In this document: in pieces, positions 41,700 to 42,180 of the stretch | Layout: each line of letters starts with the position of its first letter | Position numbering within the stretch: the first letter of the stretch is position 1 | Source of the DNA: Candidatus Segatella intestinihominis | GTDB taxonomy: Bacteria; Bacteroidota; Bacteroidia; Bacteroidales; Bacteroidaceae | NCBI GenBank assembly: GCA_900548535.1 | Contig: URLG01000020.1 | Coordinates: 1 to 42,180, forward strand | DNA length: 42,180 nt | Direction: 5' to 3' | Notes under the pieces: model-generated | Seen by the model: the letters and a program-made list of their open reading frames with translations, nothing else | Database searches by the model: none | Told to the model about the DNA's origin: nothing | Program-made: the position numbers and the translations under genes

Positions 41700-41864
41700 T
41701 CAGTAATTGTTTCTTTTCTGTTTTGTTTAATTAAATGTCTTGTTATACCTTATATATAATAATGTATATGTCAATTTCGTCTGCAAAATTACAGATAATC
41801 CTTGATAATACCAAGATTTCTGATAAGAAATTCACATTTCTGCCAAATTGTCATATTCCCTCCC

Positions 41865-41880
41865 TTGGCACACGCTTTGT
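41865..41880 (+). promoter_or_regulatory. Sigma-54-like promoter element ahead of dnaK
   Basis: TTGGCAC-ACGCT-TTGT matches the -24/-12 pattern TGGCAC-N5-TTGC at all positions except the last base. It lies 60 bases before the dnaK ATG. TGCCAA (41841-41846) and TTGGCA (41865-41870) form an inverted repeat around it. No CIRCE operator and no clear TAnnTTTG box are seen in this gap. Confidence 0.4.
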
Positions 41881-41939
41881 TATATGGGTTAGCGAAAATA
41901 ACATTATTAACAACGATAAAAATAAAAAAAGATATAATT

Positions 41940-42180
41940 ATGGGAAAAGTAATTGGAATTGACTTAGGTACAACAAACAGTTGTGTTGCCGTTTTCGAAG
42001 GTAGCGAACCAGTTGTAATCGCAAATAGCGAAGGTAAGCGTACTACTCCATCAGTAGTAGGTTTCGTAAAGGATGGTGATCGTAAGGTAGGTGATCCTGC
42101 TAAGCGTCAGGCCATCACAAACCCAAAGAACACTGTATATTCTATCAAGCGTTTCATGGGTGAGACATACGCTCAGAGCC
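41940..42180 (+). CDS. dnaK: Chaperone DnaK (Hsp70), 5' part
   Basis: An ATG at 41940 begins MGKVIGIDLGTTNSCVAVFE, the invariant Hsp70 phosphate-1 motif, followed by IANSEGKRTTPSVVGFVKDG and NPKNTVYSIKRFMG. The gene runs off the right edge after 80 codons. It is the ATP-dependent chaperone that, with DnaJ and GrpE, folds new and stress-damaged proteins. Confidence 0.97.
   Translation, partial: MGKVIGIDLGTTNSCVAVFEGSEPVVIANSEGKRTTPSVVGFVKDGDRKVGDPAKRQAITNPKNTVYSIKRFMGETYAQS

Noticed and set aside
41700..41939. CIRCE operator (HrcA site) ahead of dnaK
   Set aside because: No TTAGCACTC-N9-GAGTGCTAA pattern is present.
41735..41962. 75-residue ORF running into dnaK
   Set aside because: It overlaps the dnaK start in another frame and consists of AT-rich leader sequence without codon character.

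Overview
The window looks like chromosomal DNA of a gut Bacteroidota member, most likely Prevotella/Segatella (S. copri-like). The evidence is the TAnnTTTG -7 promoter boxes ahead of most genes, a SusC/SusD pair, a DUF3244 protein, and the DUF6377-type membrane-tethered regulators. Species assignment is inference. There are no rRNA or tRNA genes, no CRISPR array and no complete insertion sequence.

Region 1 (1-8240) is an AT-rich peptide (RiPP/bacteriocin-like) cluster on the + strand: the 3' part of a membrane-tethered HTH regulator, a small secreted DUF3244 protein, a 47-residue double-glycine-leader precursor peptide (1493-1636), a radical SAM/SPASM maturase, an outer-membrane beta-barrel protein, a C39-peptidase ABC exporter and a very short HlyD-like adaptor. 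The predicted flow is: precursor made, modified by the maturase, leader removed after Gly-Gly by the C39 domain during export, envelope crossing completed by the adaptor and an unidentified outer-membrane exit. A perfect hairpin closes the operon.

Region 2 (8241-10000) is an accessory patch: an Abi_2 (HEPN) abortive-infection gene, a possible structured RNA, a frameshifted 3' remnant of an AAA+ ATPase (DUF4143 type) and twin terminator hairpins.

Region 3 (10005-23690) is mostly housekeeping: M15 peptidase, Lrp/AsnC regulator, MetE-like methyltransferase, PepSY membrane protein, TerC, a 5' ATPase remnant, a dicarboxylate/amino acid symporter, an SLC13 permease with an overlapping 29-residue leader ORF, a PAS protein, GreA, threonine aldolase, nitroreductase and a second radical SAM protein.

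Region 4 (23737-40405) is a beta-glucan polysaccharide utilisation locus: two GH3 beta-glucosidases, a TPR/TM/HTH regulator, SusC, SusD, a surface glycan-binding lipoprotein, a GH16 endo-glucanase lipoprotein and a GH5 enzyme. GH16 and GH5 would cut beta-1,3/1,4-glucan, the SGBP/SusD/SusC would bind and import oligosaccharides, and the GH3 enzymes would finish them to glucose. Four promoters of this locus, plus one orphan promoter, share TCCAC exactly 40 bases upstream of the -7 box. I found this arrangement at no other promoter in the window, so it is a candidate operator for a locus-specific regulator. The orphan promoter drives about 130 bases without an ORF that end in a strong terminator, a candidate small RNA of the same regulon.

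Region 5 (40490-42180) holds a cyclophilin, a small conserved protein and the 5' end of dnaK, which has a sigma-54-like element upstream.
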